Assembly: GCA_017880745.1 (NCBI GenBank)
Contig: JADGRR010000204.1
Span: 1-6,118, forward strand
DNA from: Burkholderiales bacterium
Lineage (GTDB): Bacteria; Pseudomonadota; Gammaproteobacteria; Burkholderiales; SG8-39
DNA: 6,118 nucleotides
Direction of reading: 5' to 3'
The notes beneath the pieces were generated by a model. It made no database searches. It was not told the DNA's origin and saw nothing but the letters and a program-made list of their open reading frames with translations. This document shows positions 5,636-6,118 of the stretch, one piece after another. Position 1 is the first letter of the stretch. Every line of letters begins with the position of its first letter. The translations under genes and the position numbers were made by a program.

Positions 5636-6118
5636 GTGGCCAATGTGATTCTGAAAAATCTGGTGAAGCGGTTCAACGCGGTGACGGCGGTCGACGACCT
5701 GTCGATAGAAGTCCACGACCGCGAATTCGCGGTGCTGGTCGGTTCCTCCGGCTGCGGCAAGACCACGGCGCTGCGCATGATCGCCGGCCTCGAGCCGATA
5801 ACCTCCGGCGAGATTTTCATCGGCGATACGCTTGTCAATGACATGGACCCCAAGGACCGGGACATCGCCATGGTGTTTCAGAATTACGCCCTCTACCCGC
5901 ATATGAACGTCCGGGACAATCTGGGTTTCGGGCTCAGGATCCGGAAATTCTCCAGAGAAGATATCGACGCTCGCGTGCGAGAGGCGGCCGACATCCTCGG
6001 CATCCATGATCTGCTGGAGCGCAAACCCAAAGAGCTCTCCGGAGGGCAGCGCCAGCGCGTGGCCTTGGGAAGGGCGATCGTGCGCAAGCCCAAGGTGTTC
6101 CTGTTCGACGAGCCGCTC
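5636..6118 (+). CDS. ABC importer ATP-binding protein, MalK/UgpC/MsmK type, N-terminal 161 residues
   Basis: The protein runs off the window; full-length members are around 350-370 residues with a C-terminal OB-like regulatory domain not seen here. The nucleotide-binding domain is intact as far as visible: Walker A GSSGCGKTT (36-44), Q-loop Q82 in MVFQNYALYPHM, signature LSGGQ (134-138) followed by RQRVALGRA, and Walker B VFLFDEP (154-160). YALYPHM with the conserved R-K-P-K-V-F-L-F-D-E-P-L stretch is the hallmark of the carbohydrate-importer (CUT1) ATPases. It powers uptake of a sugar or polyol through two inner-membrane permeases that should lie beyond the window. GTG 5636 is chosen because family proteins begin with M-A-x-V-x-L-x-x-L-x-K, exactly the sequence here; GAGA at 5624-5627 is a weak ribosome site. 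The name UgpC is often given to such proteins automatically; glycerol-3-phosphate is not implied by these neighbours. Confidence 0.93.
   Translation, partial: MANVILKNLVKRFNAVTAVDDLSIEVHDREFAVLVGSSGCGKTTALRMIAGLEPITSGEIFIGDTLVNDMDPKDRDIAMVFQNYALYPHMNVRDNLGFGLRIRKFSREDIDARVREAADILGIHDLLERKPKELSGGQRQRVALGRAIVRKPKVFLFDEPL

Noticed and set aside
3623..6007. A 794-codon open frame on the minus strand, antisense to the kinase, SDR and ABC ATPase genes
   Set aside because: It runs opposite three genes with intact catalytic motifs. Its product is a His/Arg/Gly/Pro-rich string with no recognisable domain. Long antisense frames are common when GC-rich codons are read in the mirror phase.

Overview
This is a GC-rich stretch of a proteobacterial chromosome. 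The first gene is a DUF3443 protein, a family I associate mainly with Burkholderiales and other Betaproteobacteria, so a betaproteobacterium is the best guess. That rests on one family and on base composition, not on a marker gene. All six genes are on the + strand.

Left part (1-3328), four genes without an obvious common pathway. It opens with the 3' end of a DUF3443 protein (1-567). Next come a glutaredoxin-DinB two-domain protein (815-1597) and, 19 bases on, a membrane-anchored alpha/beta-hydrolase (1617-2561); these two probably share a transcript. After a gap holding two tandem hairpins comes a SagB/ThcOx-type nitroreductase (2678-3328) with its own good ribosome binding site. The middle genes lean toward redox, thiol and detoxification chemistry.

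Middle (3329-3682), 354 bases without a convincing gene but rich in dyad symmetry. It holds a 69-base nested imperfect palindrome (3465-3533), a spaced inverted repeat ACGTGAC-N10-GTCACGT (3590-3613), and a perfect 9-base inverted repeat with a GTAA loop (3656-3677) that ends only 5 bases before the next start codon. The last two look like regulatory sites of the operon that follows. The first looks like a dispersed repeat or a structured element.

Right part (3683 to the window end), the start of a carbohydrate or cyclitol uptake and catabolism operon. It has an IolC-type PfkB sugar kinase, an SDR oxidoreductase of the D-mannonate oxidoreductase-like group, and the N-terminal 161 residues of a MalK/UgpC-type ABC importer ATPase. 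Gaps are short (24 and 48 bases). The likely logic is import by the ABC system, NAD(P)-dependent oxidation or reduction of the polyol or acid by the SDR, and phosphorylation by the kinase. The substrate cannot be read from this window. No CRISPR array, tRNA, rRNA, transposase or phage gene is visible. The most noteworthy items are the hairpin/operator abutting the kinase start, the nested palindrome, and the Grx-DinB architecture.
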